Shown piece after piece: positions 18,201-25,266 of a stretch of DNA of 34,319 bases (the stretch's first letter is position 1; each line of letters begins with the position of its first letter). A program made the position numbers and the translations under genes. Source of the DNA: a virus; the IMG/VR virus record IMGVR_UViG_3300010354_004459, positions 1-34,319 of that record; one strand, given 5' to 3'. A model generated the notes under the pieces. The model was not told where the DNA came from. It searched no databases and was given only the letters and a program-made list of their open reading frames with translations.

Positions 18201-20764
18201 AATTTCAACCAGTGACTAAGAAAGAAATTGAACATAGATATCTTATTGAAAAGAAAGAGTGGGACGAAGTTGTATCTGGACCTTGCGTGTATGATAAGTT
18301 TGTAGCAGATACATATGATCAATATTTAGAGGCTAGAAATAATTCTAGAACTGAAATGTTCTGGGTAACTCACTCTACAATGAAAATATTGGATGATTTT
18401 AAATTTGATTTATATTTTGATCATCATAACAATTATGATAGAAATATCACACACGTATTTAAAAATAGTGACTTCTATGACGGTGCAATGCTTATTCCGA
18501 AAAATAAAGATATTTCTAAAAAGGAATTTAATGCTGGCTTTATTATAGATAGAAAAGAATACGATATTCTGTCAAGCTTACCTGTTAAATTTGACATTTT
18601 TAATATAAAAACATACCAAGATTATTTGCAGGCCTGTAAACAATCGTCTACTGGAATGTTTTGGGCCATATGGCCTGATGTAGAAATGGTAGAAGATTTT
18701 GATTATGATTATTATGTTCCTAGATATAATCAGCATATAACTCATGTGTTTAAGAATGGAGATTATTTTGATGGTGTCTGTCTTTTTAGCAAATATGTTC
18801 CGATAACAGAAAAGGAATTTAAATATAGATTCTTTAATGAAAAGAAAGAGATAGATTACACTATCAGTTATCCTAAGAAATATGATATTTTTGAAATTGA
18901 AACATATGAACAGTATCAATTTGCCTTAGAAAATTCTACAACAGATCTTTTCTGGATGACATCACCTAACTTAAAAGTTGCTGATGAGTTTAAGTTTGAT
19001 TTATACATAACCCATCATAATCCTTATGAGCGAAATGAGAGTCATGCCTTTATACATCTAGTTAATGATGAAAAACTTTATAATGGTATTTTTTTATTAA
19101 GTAAAAATAAACCGGTAACTAAAAAGGAAATTGAACATAGATATATCATAGAGCGTAAAGAGTGGGACGTTGTTGCGTCAGGTCCGTGTGTGTATGATAA
19201 ATTTATTATTGATTCTTATGATCAATACATAGAAGCTAAGGCAAAATCTAGAACTGAAATGTTCTGGGCTATTCCCTCTGATGTAAAATTATTAGAAGAC
19301 TTTAAGTTTGATACGTATTACCATCATGAAAAGATATTTGAAAGAAAAACAAATCATGCTTTCTTAAACGGTGTACATTACGATGGAGTATATCTATTAA
19401 GTAAGCATATTGACATATCAAAGAAAGAATTTGACAATAAGTTTATCATTGATAGAAATGAAACTGAAATAGTAGCAAGTAATCCAGTTCAATTTGATAT
19501 TCACTATATTAATAATTATCAAGACTACATAGAAGCCTGTGAAACTTCTTCAACAAATATGTTCTGGTGTGTGTGGCCTGATGTAAATGTAATTAGCGAT
19601 CTAGATTATTATGTTCCTCGCTATAATCAACATATAACACATATTTTTAAGAATAATGAATATTTTGATGGTATTTGTTTGTTTAGTAAAACAAATAGAG
19701 TTTCTGAAAAAGAATTTAAGTATCGATTCTTTAGCGAGAAAAAAGAAATAGATATAATTTTAAGTGAACCTAAATCATATGACAAGTTTGTAATTAGCTC
19801 GTATGCTGATTACAAAGTTGCTTTAGAAACTAGTCAAACAGATATGTTTTGGATTATTCCATCTGAAGTAGAGCCACTTGATAATTTTAAATTTGATGTG
19901 TATTTTAGTCATCATAATGTATACGATAGAACAATAAATCACAGCTACAAACATATGTTTAGAGGTGAAGAAACGTTTAATGGTATTTGTTTAATGAGCA
20001 AATACATTCCAGTTAGTGAAAAAGAAATTAATTTTAGATATCTAGTAGAAAGAAAAGAATGGGATGTTGTAGCTAGTAAGATGAAACCATATGATATTAT
20101 TTTTATCAGTTATAATGAGATTAATGCCGAAGAAAATTTTAAAAATATTAAATTAAAATTTGATAGAGTTAAACGAGTACACGGCGTTAAAGGTATTCAT
20201 CAAGCACATATAAAAGCAGCAGAATTATCAGAAACTGAAAACTTTTGGGTAGTTGACGGCGATGCTGTAGTCGTTGATGATTTTTACTTTGACTATGAAA
20301 TTCCTGTATGGGAAAGAGACACAGTTCATGTATGGAGAAGTAAAAATCCTATTAATGATTTAGTATATGGTTATGGTGGTATTAAATTACTACCAAAACA
20401 ACTTACGTTAAATATGGATGTAACTCGTCCTGACATGACTACCAGTATCAGCGATAAATTTAAGCCAGTTCAGTCTATTAGTAATATTACTGCTTTTAAT
20501 ACTGACGAGTTTAGTACATGGAAGTCCGCTTTCCGTGAATGTGCTAAATTAGCAGGTAAAGCTATTGATAGACAAGTTGATGCCGAAACAGAAGAAAGAT
20601 TAAATGTATGGTGTACAGAGGGAGCAGATAAACTATACGGCGAATATGCTATTAGAGGTGCTCAAGCCGGCAGAAAGTTTGCTACAGAACAACCAGAAAA
20701 TTTATCTAAGATAAATGATTTTGATTGGTTATACGAACAATATGAAAAAGATAACAGTAAATGA
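15236..20764 (+). CDS. Giant protein of 16 tandem degenerate GT-A-like repeats plus a C-terminal GT-A-like domain
   Basis: The protein has 1842 residues, with no signal peptide or membrane segment. Residues 1-1618 form 16 tandem units of 95-114 residues, starting at 1, 115, 213, 317, 417, 514, 618, 722, 822, 919, 1019, 1119, 1216, 1320, 1420 and 1515. Each unit runs YDxFxIxTYxQYxEA, then FW, DDFKFD, H.F, YxGxxLLSK and KKEI or KEF. The units fall into three types, in order C-A-A-B-C-A-A-B-C-A-B-C-A-B-C plus a mixed last unit. The C-terminal domain (1619-1842) has YDIIFISYNE, VHGVKG and DGD at 1674-1676, and matches the next gene. The repeats align to it but have lost DGD. It may be an adhesin, scaffold or glycan-binding array. 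Function unknown. Confidence 0.85.
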   Translation: MYDIFVIGENTNWKKIKTKYPFAKKVKDFHEARNKSLTPMFWAVWPDIDVKEDFDFTLNVPKWDEEYVHVWKNKEYYDGLSLVPKHKHISDREINYRFFTDKKEIDQVASEPKKYDIFEIETYEQYLEAMEKTTTDMFWMTSPNLKIAEGFDFSFQGTRYENHAFIHLVNNEKLYNGIFLLSKHRPVTKKEIEHRHIIERKEWDIIASGPCQYDIFEIETYKQYQEALENSRTEMFWMTSPNLSPADDFKFDIYFSHDKIYDRNENHAFVHSVGEERLYNGIFLLSKTKKVSRREIENRYIMERKEWDIIASGPCEYEKFIVDTYDQYIEAKNKSRTEMFWAIPSTVDLLDDFKFDLYFEHNNIYDRVMTHIFRNSEFYDGVMLITKNREISQKEFDYGFIVARKEYDVLASVPKKFDKFDIKTYQDYLDACEKSTTGMFWAVWSDVELVENFDFDYYVPRYNQHITHIFRNGDHFDGICLFSKHQKVSEKEFKYRFFNDKKEIDYIISYPKQYNIFTIETYEQYLEALEKSTTDLFWMTSPNLKVAEDFKFDLYITHHNAYERQENHGFIHRVGDEDFYNGIFLLSKHRPVTKKEIEHRYLIEKKEWDIVASGPCKYDIFEIETYEQYLDAMTNSKTELFWMTSPNLKIADDFKFDLYFDHSNTFDRNTNHVFVHLVNEEKLYNGVFLMSKHCPVTKKEIEHRYIVERKEWDIIASGPCQYEIFKADTYNEYLHAKTSSKTEMFYVVHSNIKVLDDFKFDLYFDHYNIFDRNITHIYRNSEFFDGVMLMSKHKEISQREFDYGFIVDRKEHDEMSSLPKKFDIFRIETYEQYLEACKQSTTGMFWAIWPDVEVVEDFDYDYYVPKYNQHITHVFRNGNSFDGICLLSKYVPITEKEFKYRFFNDKKEIDYIASYPVPYDKFEIETYEQYLEALENSTTDLFWMTSPNLKVADNFSLDEFHTSERYFNHAFAHLVNNEKLYNGVFLLSKFQPVTKKEIEHRYLIEKKEWDEVVSGPCVYDKFVADTYDQYLEARNNSRTEMFWVTHSTMKILDDFKFDLYFDHHNNYDRNITHVFKNSDFYDGAMLIPKNKDISKKEFNAGFIIDRKEYDILSSLPVKFDIFNIKTYQDYLQACKQSSTGMFWAIWPDVEMVEDFDYDYYVPRYNQHITHVFKNGDYFDGVCLFSKYVPITEKEFKYRFFNEKKEIDYTISYPKKYDIFEIETYEQYQFALENSTTDLFWMTSPNLKVADEFKFDLYITHHNPYERNESHAFIHLVNDEKLYNGIFLLSKNKPVTKKEIEHRYIIERKEWDVVASGPCVYDKFIIDSYDQYIEAKAKSRTEMFWAIPSDVKLLEDFKFDTYYHHEKIFERKTNHAFLNGVHYDGVYLLSKHIDISKKEFDNKFIIDRNETEIVASNPVQFDIHYINNYQDYIEACETSSTNMFWCVWPDVNVISDLDYYVPRYNQHITHIFKNNEYFDGICLFSKTNRVSEKEFKYRFFSEKKEIDIILSEPKSYDKFVISSYADYKVALETSQTDMFWIIPSEVEPLDNFKFDVYFSHHNVYDRTINHSYKHMFRGEETFNGICLMSKYIPVSEKEINFRYLVERKEWDVVASKMKPYDIIFISYNEINAEENFKNIKLKFDRVKRVHGVKGIHQAHIKAAELSETENFWVVDGDAVVVDDFYFDYEIPVWERDTVHVWRSKNPINDLVYGYGGIKLLPKQLTLNMDVTRPDMTTSISDKFKPVQSISNITAFNTDEFSTWKSAFRECAKLAGKAIDRQVDAETEERLNVWCTEGADKLYGEYAIRGAQAGRKFATEQPENLSKINDFDWLYEQYEKDNSK
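15578..20089 (+). repeat. Fifteen tandem coding repeats of about 0.3 kb in three alternating types
   Basis: The DNA encodes residues 115-1618 of the giant protein. Type A units have FWMTSPN and end ASGPC. Type B units have FWAIPS, FYVVHS or FWVTHS and GFI..RKE. Type C units have FWA[VI]W, YNQHITH and YRFF[NS][DE]KKEID. Higher-order units are A-A-B-C (about 400 residues) twice, then A-B-C (about 297 residues) twice. Positions 18032-18075 and 18923-18966 are identical over 44 nt and lie 891 bp apart, exactly one A-B-C unit, showing recent duplication or gene conversion. Confidence 0.9.
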
Positions 20765-21671
20765 ATTTGATGTAATTTACATTAGCTATGATGAACCAAA
20801 CGCTGATCGTAATTATGCGGATCTTTGTTCTAAAATACCTTGGGCTAAAAGAGTACACGGTGTTAAAGGCAGCGATGCCGCACACAAGGCAGCAGCAAAC
20901 TTATCTGAAACAAACAGGTTTGTCACTGTTGACGGGGATAATGTTCTTACTGGCAATTTTTTAAATCAAGTTATAGAAGTAGAAGATAACTTTGACTTAG
21001 ACAATTGTGTTATTAGTTGGCCTAGTTATAATATTATTAATGGTCTTATGTACGGTAACGGTGGAATAAAATGTTGGCCAAAACACATTGTTTTAGATAT
21101 GAAAACACATGAGGCCGCACCCGCTGACAATGTTAAAAGTCAAATTGATTTTTGTTGGGATTTAGATTACTTGCCTTTAGATAGAGCATATAGCGAAATA
21201 CACAATAACGGTAGTCCATTACAAGCATGGCGAGCAGGATTTCGTGAAGGTGTTAAAATGAGCCTCGAGCAAGGCCAACGTGTAAAACATTTGAAAGATG
21301 TTTGGCCAGGTAACTATCAACGTTTAGGCATTTGGGCAATGGTAGGTGCTGATGTAGAACACGGTATGTGGAGTATACTTGGTGCTAGACAAGGATGCTA
21401 TTTGACCCACTTTACAGATTGGGATTTTGTCAATGTTAGAGATTTTGATTATTTAAATCAATTTTTTGAAGACAAAGTCAAGGGAACAAATCCGTTAGAA
21501 TTGGCCATAAAAATAGGGAATCTCATCAAAGATGAACTCCCTATAGATGAACCGTTATCGGTAATACAAAGTAAATGGTTTAAGACATTTAATTTTAATA
21601 TTACTAGAAAATCAGATTCAGTAAAACATTATAGTGATTTAGACAGCGGAAAAATCTCAGCAATGATTTGA
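20742..21671 (+). CDS. GT-A-like glycosyltransferase candidate, related to the giant protein's C-terminus
   Basis: The protein has 309 residues from the ATG at 20742. An in-frame ATG at 20715 would add nine residues, but homology begins after the inner start. Features are DVIYISYDEPNAD at 10-22, RVHGVKG at 37-43, AHKAAA and VDGDN at 63-67. This resembles the first strand and the DxD metal/nucleotide-sugar motif of GT-A enzymes. It shares YISY.E, RVHGVKG, VDGD, GGIK..PK and GAR or GAQ elements with residues 1619-1842 of the upstream protein, so one gave rise to the other. It overlaps that gene by 23 nt, and its tail overlaps the opposing thyX by 43 bp. Donor and acceptor are unknown. Confidence 0.6.
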   Translation: MKKITVNEFDVIYISYDEPNADRNYADLCSKIPWAKRVHGVKGSDAAHKAAANLSETNRFVTVDGDNVLTGNFLNQVIEVEDNFDLDNCVISWPSYNIINGLMYGNGGIKCWPKHIVLDMKTHEAAPADNVKSQIDFCWDLDYLPLDRAYSEIHNNGSPLQAWRAGFREGVKMSLEQGQRVKHLKDVWPGNYQRLGIWAMVGADVEHGMWSILGARQGCYLTHFTDWDFVNVRDFDYLNQFFEDKVKGTNPLELAIKIGNLIKDELPIDEPLSVIQSKWFKTFNFNITRKSDSVKHYSDLDSGKISAMI

Positions 21672-22309
21672 CCACATGCCCGAGCAATTTCCATATGCTC
21701 TTTTTGTGTGCCGTTATCACTACGAAGGTCAATGTAATGTATCCAAGAACGTAGCGTACCGTTCATGTACATACGACTAACAGTAAGACCTTCTGGCAGT
21801 AATGCTCGAGCTTGCTCTTTAGCAATTCCTTGTTCAATAGCCCACTTGTATTCCTTTTCAACAGCAAATAATACACGCTTTTGAGCACGTTCCCATTCGT
21901 AGGCCAATAATTTTTGTTGTTCATCTCCCATGTCAAACTCAACAGAGTTTTGACGATTTTTAGTATCTTGGAATCTTGCCTCTCTCAATGAAAAGGCCTC
22001 ACCAATTTCCTTAGTGGGATCGGCATAACGTTGACTAAACTCCTGGAAGCTAAAACTACGATGACGTAGGATTTGACGAGCAATGTCTCTTGTGGTTTCA
22101 ATTTCCATACAAGCTGAAACCATTTCTAAAGGAGACCAGTGTTGATGTTTAATTAGATATTTGATTAATTTTTCTGAAGTTTCAGTATTAAACTGATTGC
22201 TAGGATTACTTACTCTAGCACAATAAGCAACTAAATCTAGTGCGTCTTCGATATTAAGATTTTTAAAATCTTCTGTTGGTTGACTGTATGATACAAGTTT
22301 AATTTTCAT
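21629..22309 (-). CDS. thyX: FAD-dependent thymidylate synthase ThyX
   Basis: The protein has 226 residues, normal for the family. The ThyX signature RHRX7SxR is present as R82-H83-R84 with S92 and R94 (RHRSFSFQEFSQR). The C-terminal region has SRMYMNGTLRSWIHYIDLR, where the arginine and serine bind dUMP. The enzyme makes dTMP from dUMP with methylene-tetrahydrofolate and reduced FAD, supplying thymidine for replication of an AT-rich genome. It is the last gene of the minus-strand block. Its start overlaps the preceding gene as ATGA, and its 3' end overlaps the convergent plus-strand gene by 43 bp. Confidence 0.97.
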   Translation of the reverse strand: MKIKLVSYSQPTEDFKNLNIEDALDLVAYCARVSNPSNQFNTETSEKLIKYLIKHQHWSPLEMVSACMEIETTRDIARQILRHRSFSFQEFSQRYADPTKEIGEAFSLREARFQDTKNRQNSVEFDMGDEQQKLLAYEWERAQKRVLFAVEKEYKWAIEQGIAKEQARALLPEGLTVSRMYMNGTLRSWIHYIDLRSDNGTQKEHMEIARACGQIIAEIFPLSKSL

Positions 22310-22623
22310 TTTAACTTTTTATTTTTTAAGAATTTTTGAGTGTGTTTTGTGATGTCTTTTTTAATTTTGTGTGTGTCTAATTGAAAGTCTATGTTTTCAA
22401 TATCAGATTCATATTGGTGGACCATCTCTTTAAATTGGGATTCAAATGAATCCCAATCGTCTACCTTATTCTTACTAACTTTTATTTCCCAAACTTTACC
22501 GTTTTTAAATGTGATATTAATACTGTTTAGATAATGTAGTGGAACAACATTACAAGTTATTTCACCAAATACTTCTGGCCAGCGATCAATGATTTCTTTG
22601 GGAAGGCTTTTCCCATTAACCAC
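22306..22623 (-). CDS. Conserved-looking phage protein, unknown function
   Basis: The protein has 105 residues and is not recognised. It starts at GTG, 8 nt inside the end of the upstream gene. The N-terminal half (RWPEVFGEI, VVPLHYLNSINITFKNGKVWEI) looks like a compact alpha-beta domain. The last 30 residues are lysine-rich and helical (KIKKDITKHTQKFLKNKKLK), which could bind nucleic acid or a partner. ATGA coupling to thyX suggests co-translation, not a shared role. Confidence 0.65.
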   Translation of the reverse strand: MVNGKSLPKEIIDRWPEVFGEITCNVVPLHYLNSINITFKNGKVWEIKVSKNKVDDWDSFESQFKEMVHQYESDIENIDFQLDTHKIKKDITKHTQKFLKNKKLK

Positions 22624-23266
22624 TTTTCTTCTTCGTCGGTACTAGTTCTTCAGCTTTTCTTCTAAATTCAGCTGCTTGTTTAGCTAACTTGTCAGCTTGA
22701 CTTCTATAAAATTTAGCTGTATCTTCTGGTGAACCAGAGGGAATGTCCAATGGCTGTTCTGCTTCGTTTACACTGGCAGAACTCGTTTTAGCTACATCAT
22801 TAGTTTTTTTGTTATCAGTTAAATCTTTAACTTGAGCAACTTCTACAACTTCTAAATCTTTTTGCTTAACAGACAGATCTTCTCTAATAGCGAGGTCGTC
22901 AACTGCAACTCCTCGTTGTTCTGCGATAATTTGATTAAGTTCCGCTAATGAAATAGACACTTGAAAATTTGGTGTCATTTCTATTTGATCAGTGGGAACT
23001 TTAATTAGACGTCTAGTTGCGTGTAGATTAGGTAACATAGTACTACCATCAGGAAATTTTGCTCTTGAAAGTGCTTCAGCAAATTCATTTACTGTTTGTC
23101 CTGACGTTGACTCGACTAATTGGATTAACGCATCATGTTTTTCGTCTTCTAAGTTTTCAGTTGGAACAATAAGGCAGCTATAAGCATCGCCCGGCAATGT
23201 TCTAAATGCTACTAGACATTTTTTTCCTGTAGCTCTAATTCGACCTACGTGTTTGAGATCTGCCAT
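22616..23266 (-). CDS. Unknown phage protein with a disordered linker and charged C-terminal helix
   Basis: The protein has 216 residues. Residues 1-115 look folded (GRIRATGKKCLVAFRTLPGD, CLIVPTENL, HDALIQLVES). Residues 116-170 are polar and probably disordered. Residues 178-210 form a likely coiled-coil helix (FYRSQADKLAKQAAEFRRKA) ending in KKKSG. The start has AAGGAG six bases upstream, within the tail of the preceding gene. The function is not recognised. Linker plus helix suggests a protein-binding role, which is inference. Confidence 0.65.
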   Translation of the reverse strand: MADLKHVGRIRATGKKCLVAFRTLPGDAYSCLIVPTENLEDEKHDALIQLVESTSGQTVNEFAEALSRAKFPDGSTMLPNLHATRRLIKVPTDQIEMTPNFQVSISLAELNQIIAEQRGVAVDDLAIREDLSVKQKDLEVVEVAQVKDLTDNKKTNDVAKTSSASVNEAEQPLDIPSGSPEDTAKFYRSQADKLAKQAAEFRRKAEELVPTKKKSG

Positions 23267-23267
23267 G

Positions 23268-23489
23268 TTAAACTCCTTGTGTAGATTCTTCTACTTTGGG
23301 CTGAGGTTGTTGTGCTTGTGCTGCAGCTAAAAAGGAATTTAATTTATCAAATAAAGTTCCTACACTAGTTAATTCGTTGGCTTTAAAGGCGCCACGTTGT
23401 GTAACAACTTCTAGTATATTTCTCATTGCTGCCAAATCATTTAGATTTAGATCTACTGGCTTTTCTTGTGTAGCTTGTTCTTCACTCAT
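23268..23489 (-). CDS. Small unknown phage protein, tandem paralog 1
   Basis: The protein has 73 residues and is not recognised. The core LNDLAAMRNILEVVTQRGAF and NEL..VG..FDKLNSFL forms two predicted helices flanked by Q- and E-rich tails. The neighbouring upstream gene encodes the same core, so the two are tandem paralogs. The start overlaps the preceding stop as TAATG. Small helical pairs of this kind are frequent between replication genes of T4-like phages, without known roles. Confidence 0.65.
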   Translation of the reverse strand: MSEEQATQEKPVDLNLNDLAAMRNILEVVTQRGAFKANELTSVGTLFDKLNSFLAAAQAQQPQPKVEESTQGV

Positions 23490-23704
23490 TATTTTCCTCC
23501 TTGAGATTGTTTTGATGCTGTTTCTAGAAATGAAATTAGTTTATTGTAAGCTTGTCCAACTGCTACCATTTCATTAGGCTTAAATGCACCTCTAGCACTG
23601 GCAACATCAATAATGCTTTTGAAAGATGCCAAATCATTAAGTGTTAACGAAGCTGCTTGGTCTTGTTGAACCGGTGCTTCTTGTTGCTGGGTTTCTTCAG
23701 TCAT
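23489..23704 (-). CDS. Small unknown phage protein, tandem paralog 2
   Basis: The protein has 71 residues. LNDLASFKSIIDVASARGAF and NEM.AVG.AYNKLISFL match the neighbouring paralog, and the N-terminal tail is Q-rich (TQQQEAPVQQDQ). The ribosome binding site AAGGAG precedes the ATG. A short AT-rich spacer of 42 nt lies upstream, with a TATAAT sequence but no convincing -35 box. It may form a heterodimer with its paralog; this is inference. Confidence 0.65.
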   Translation of the reverse strand: MTEETQQQEAPVQQDQAASLTLNDLASFKSIIDVASARGAFKPNEMVAVGQAYNKLISFLETASKQSQGGK

Positions 23705-23746
23705 AAGTTCTCCTTATATTGATTATATATCCTTATAATTTATCTT

Positions 23747-24025
23747 CTAAGATAAAAGTGGACAAGCAAGTCTGAAAAAGCTTAATTCTTTTTCTTGCTC
23801 AAATCCAATTTTTGTAGTGTAGACAACGGTGTTATCAATAACATCAATGCTTTGTCCAATATAATAACGTCCGTTTAAATTTTGATAAATCCATTTATCT
23901 AAATTAGATAAAATAATTGATGTGTACTTAGGATGAGTAGTATAAAAGAAATGATAGGCCGGGAAGTTAACCTTCCTCAGGCCTAGAGCATTTAATGGAT
24001 TTACTTTACCGTTTTTTAGTGCCAT
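23747..24025 (-). CDS. Small unknown phage protein
   Basis: The protein has 92 residues and is not recognised. It is soluble, with many aromatic residues (FPAYHFFYTT, WIYQNLNGRYYIG). Segments such as VVYTTKIGF suggest a small beta-sheet fold. The start overlaps the stop of the VWA/metallopeptidase-like gene as TAATG, so it is probably translated from the same message and controlled by the promoter at 25221-25249. Confidence 0.6.
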   Translation of the reverse strand: MALKNGKVNPLNALGLRKVNFPAYHFFYTTHPKYTSIILSNLDKWIYQNLNGRYYIGQSIDVIDNTVVYTTKIGFEQEKELSFFRLACPLLS

Positions 24026-25194
24026 TAATTCTTAAACTCGTAATAGGCATGAGCACCAAACGGGGGAACAATAGTATTGTTACCGTGGATTACAAAGAAT
24101 GTATCGCAGTAGTTCTCGTCACCCCATGAACCAAAAGGATATCCATCTGTGAACATAATAAACTTTTTAGGGTTAATATCGTGTTCTTTCATGTAGTCCC
24201 AATTTACCATGAACTCGGTTCCGCCTCCGCCCATTACTTCGTATTCCATAATGTCATCGCCGTAGCCGTCGAAATCTTTTTCGTTATAAACAGCAGTATC
24301 AAAACACCACAGTTTAATCTTATACTCTTTGTACTCGTCCATAATACCTTTGACTTCACTAATAAAATCTTTGGCTTGTTCATCTCCGATGGAACCTGAC
24401 ATGTCGATAGCAATACAGATGTCAATAGTTTCGTCAAAGTTAGTACCAGGAAGGATAGCGTTCATGTGCCAAGCCTTACGGTTAGGGCGCATAAAAGTAT
24501 AGTCGTTCTTAATAGTGCTTTGAATTTGCTGACGCAGGATTTCACGCCAGTTCATTTTAGGCTCTGTGAGCTCTTTGATCATGCGCTGAATTTCTGCTGG
24601 GGTATTACCCGCACCCGCAGCCTGAGCAGCCTGCATCATCTGCTCTTTGATTTCATCACGGATTTTTTTGAGTTCGTCCTTGCTATATTGTGGACGATTG
24701 CCTTTACCTTCTTTTTCCCAATCAATGTGTTCATCTAACAATTGGCCTAGAGCAGCCAATTCTTGTTCATCCATGTCGTTAAAAATTTCGTCATAGATCT
24801 GTTCAGTACTCTTGCCATAGTGCTTGGCATCGTGAAAGATTTTAATTCCTTTAGGAGCCTCACCGATGCGGTCACGAACAAGAGTTCCGTTAACTGAATA
24901 GTCAGCAGCCGCATTCCAGATGCGAGGATTACGACCTTCTACTCGCATCATGTGTTCGTACACATTATGTAGAATTTCGTGAGCTACTACAAACTCAACT
25001 TCTTTAGTGCTCATCTTCTCAAAGAATTGACGATTAAAGTAAAGATGGCGCCCGTCAGTGGCCGCAGTCATACACCAATCGCTGGCTTCCTCAATTTTAA
25101 GACGAGTAGCCATGTTGCCAAAAAACGGATGACGCAATAGCAGTCCTACACGGGCTACTACAATTTTGTCAATAACTGGATCTAGTTGACTCAT
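24025..25194 (-). CDS. VWA-like metallopeptidase-type protein, partner of MoxR ATPase
   Basis: The protein has 389 residues. The N-terminal region has a zincin motif HEILH at 72-76, in VVAHEILHNVYEH. The C-terminal region is a von Willebrand A-like domain with a MIDAS DMSGS at 264-268 and FTDG later. This is the architecture of DUF2201-type proteins, usually encoded beside a MoxR AAA ATPase, as here. MoxR/VWA pairs act as chaperone-like machines that insert cofactors or remodel complexes. The phage target is unknown. It has its own perfect sigma70 promoter 27 nt upstream (-10 box) and GGAGCAAATT before the ATG. Confidence 0.85.
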   Translation of the reverse strand: MSQLDPVIDKIVVARVGLLLRHPFFGNMATRLKIEEASDWCMTAATDGRHLYFNRQFFEKMSTKEVEFVVAHEILHNVYEHMMRVEGRNPRIWNAAADYSVNGTLVRDRIGEAPKGIKIFHDAKHYGKSTEQIYDEIFNDMDEQELAALGQLLDEHIDWEKEGKGNRPQYSKDELKKIRDEIKEQMMQAAQAAGAGNTPAEIQRMIKELTEPKMNWREILRQQIQSTIKNDYTFMRPNRKAWHMNAILPGTNFDETIDICIAIDMSGSIGDEQAKDFISEVKGIMDEYKEYKIKLWCFDTAVYNEKDFDGYGDDIMEYEVMGGGGTEFMVNWDYMKEHDINPKKFIMFTDGYPFGSWGDENYCDTFFVIHGNNTIVPPFGAHAYYEFKN

Positions 25195-25220
25195 AATTTG
25201 CTCCTGTTTATACAGTATAT

Positions 25221-25249
25221 ATTATAACAGGGTCCGAAGACCCTGTCAA
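25221..25249 (-). promoter_or_regulatory. Perfect sigma70 promoter for the VWA/metallopeptidase-like gene
   Basis: On the minus strand TTGACA (25249-25244) is followed by a 17-bp spacer and TATAAT (25226-25221). Both boxes match the consensus fully. The start codon at 25194 gives a leader of about 20 nt containing ACAGGAG. This would be read by unmodified host RNA polymerase, as expected for early phage genes. Confidence 0.85.
25227..25246 (-). terminator. UUCG-tetraloop hairpin between moxR-type gene and VWA gene
   Basis: On the minus strand ACAGGGTC-TTCG-GACCCTGT is a perfect 8-bp stem with a UUCG loop closed by C-G, one of the most stable RNA hairpins. It lies 20 nt downstream of the MoxR stop codon and fills the spacer of the next promoter. 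There is no U-tract after it, so it may protect or end the upstream message rather than act as a classical terminator. T4 uses C(UUCG)G hairpins between genes. Confidence 0.7.
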
Positions 25250-25266
25250 ATGGTGCTATAACCAAA

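Noticed and set aside
18578-18919. A 113-codon minus-strand open frame in the repeat gene
   Set aside because: It is a shadow of the repeat coding sequence, with biased, low-complexity I/F-rich content.
15578-20089. CRISPR array or satellite DNA
   Set aside because: The repeats are about 0.3 kb, in frame, diverged and protein-coding, with no spacers.
20715-20741. Earlier start for the GT-A-like gene
   Set aside because: The extra nine residues are not shared with the homologous domain and no better ribosome binding site supports them.
15236-20764. The repeat protein as a RiPP-like precursor for the radical-SAM enzymes
   Set aside because: The repeats look folded and derived from an enzyme domain, with no leader or short core peptides.
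23722-23750. Possible sigma70 promoter before the small tandem paralogs, with TATAAT on the minus strand
   Set aside because: The -10 box is perfect but the -35 position matches only 3 of 6 at 17 bp spacing, and the region is AT-rich enough for chance.
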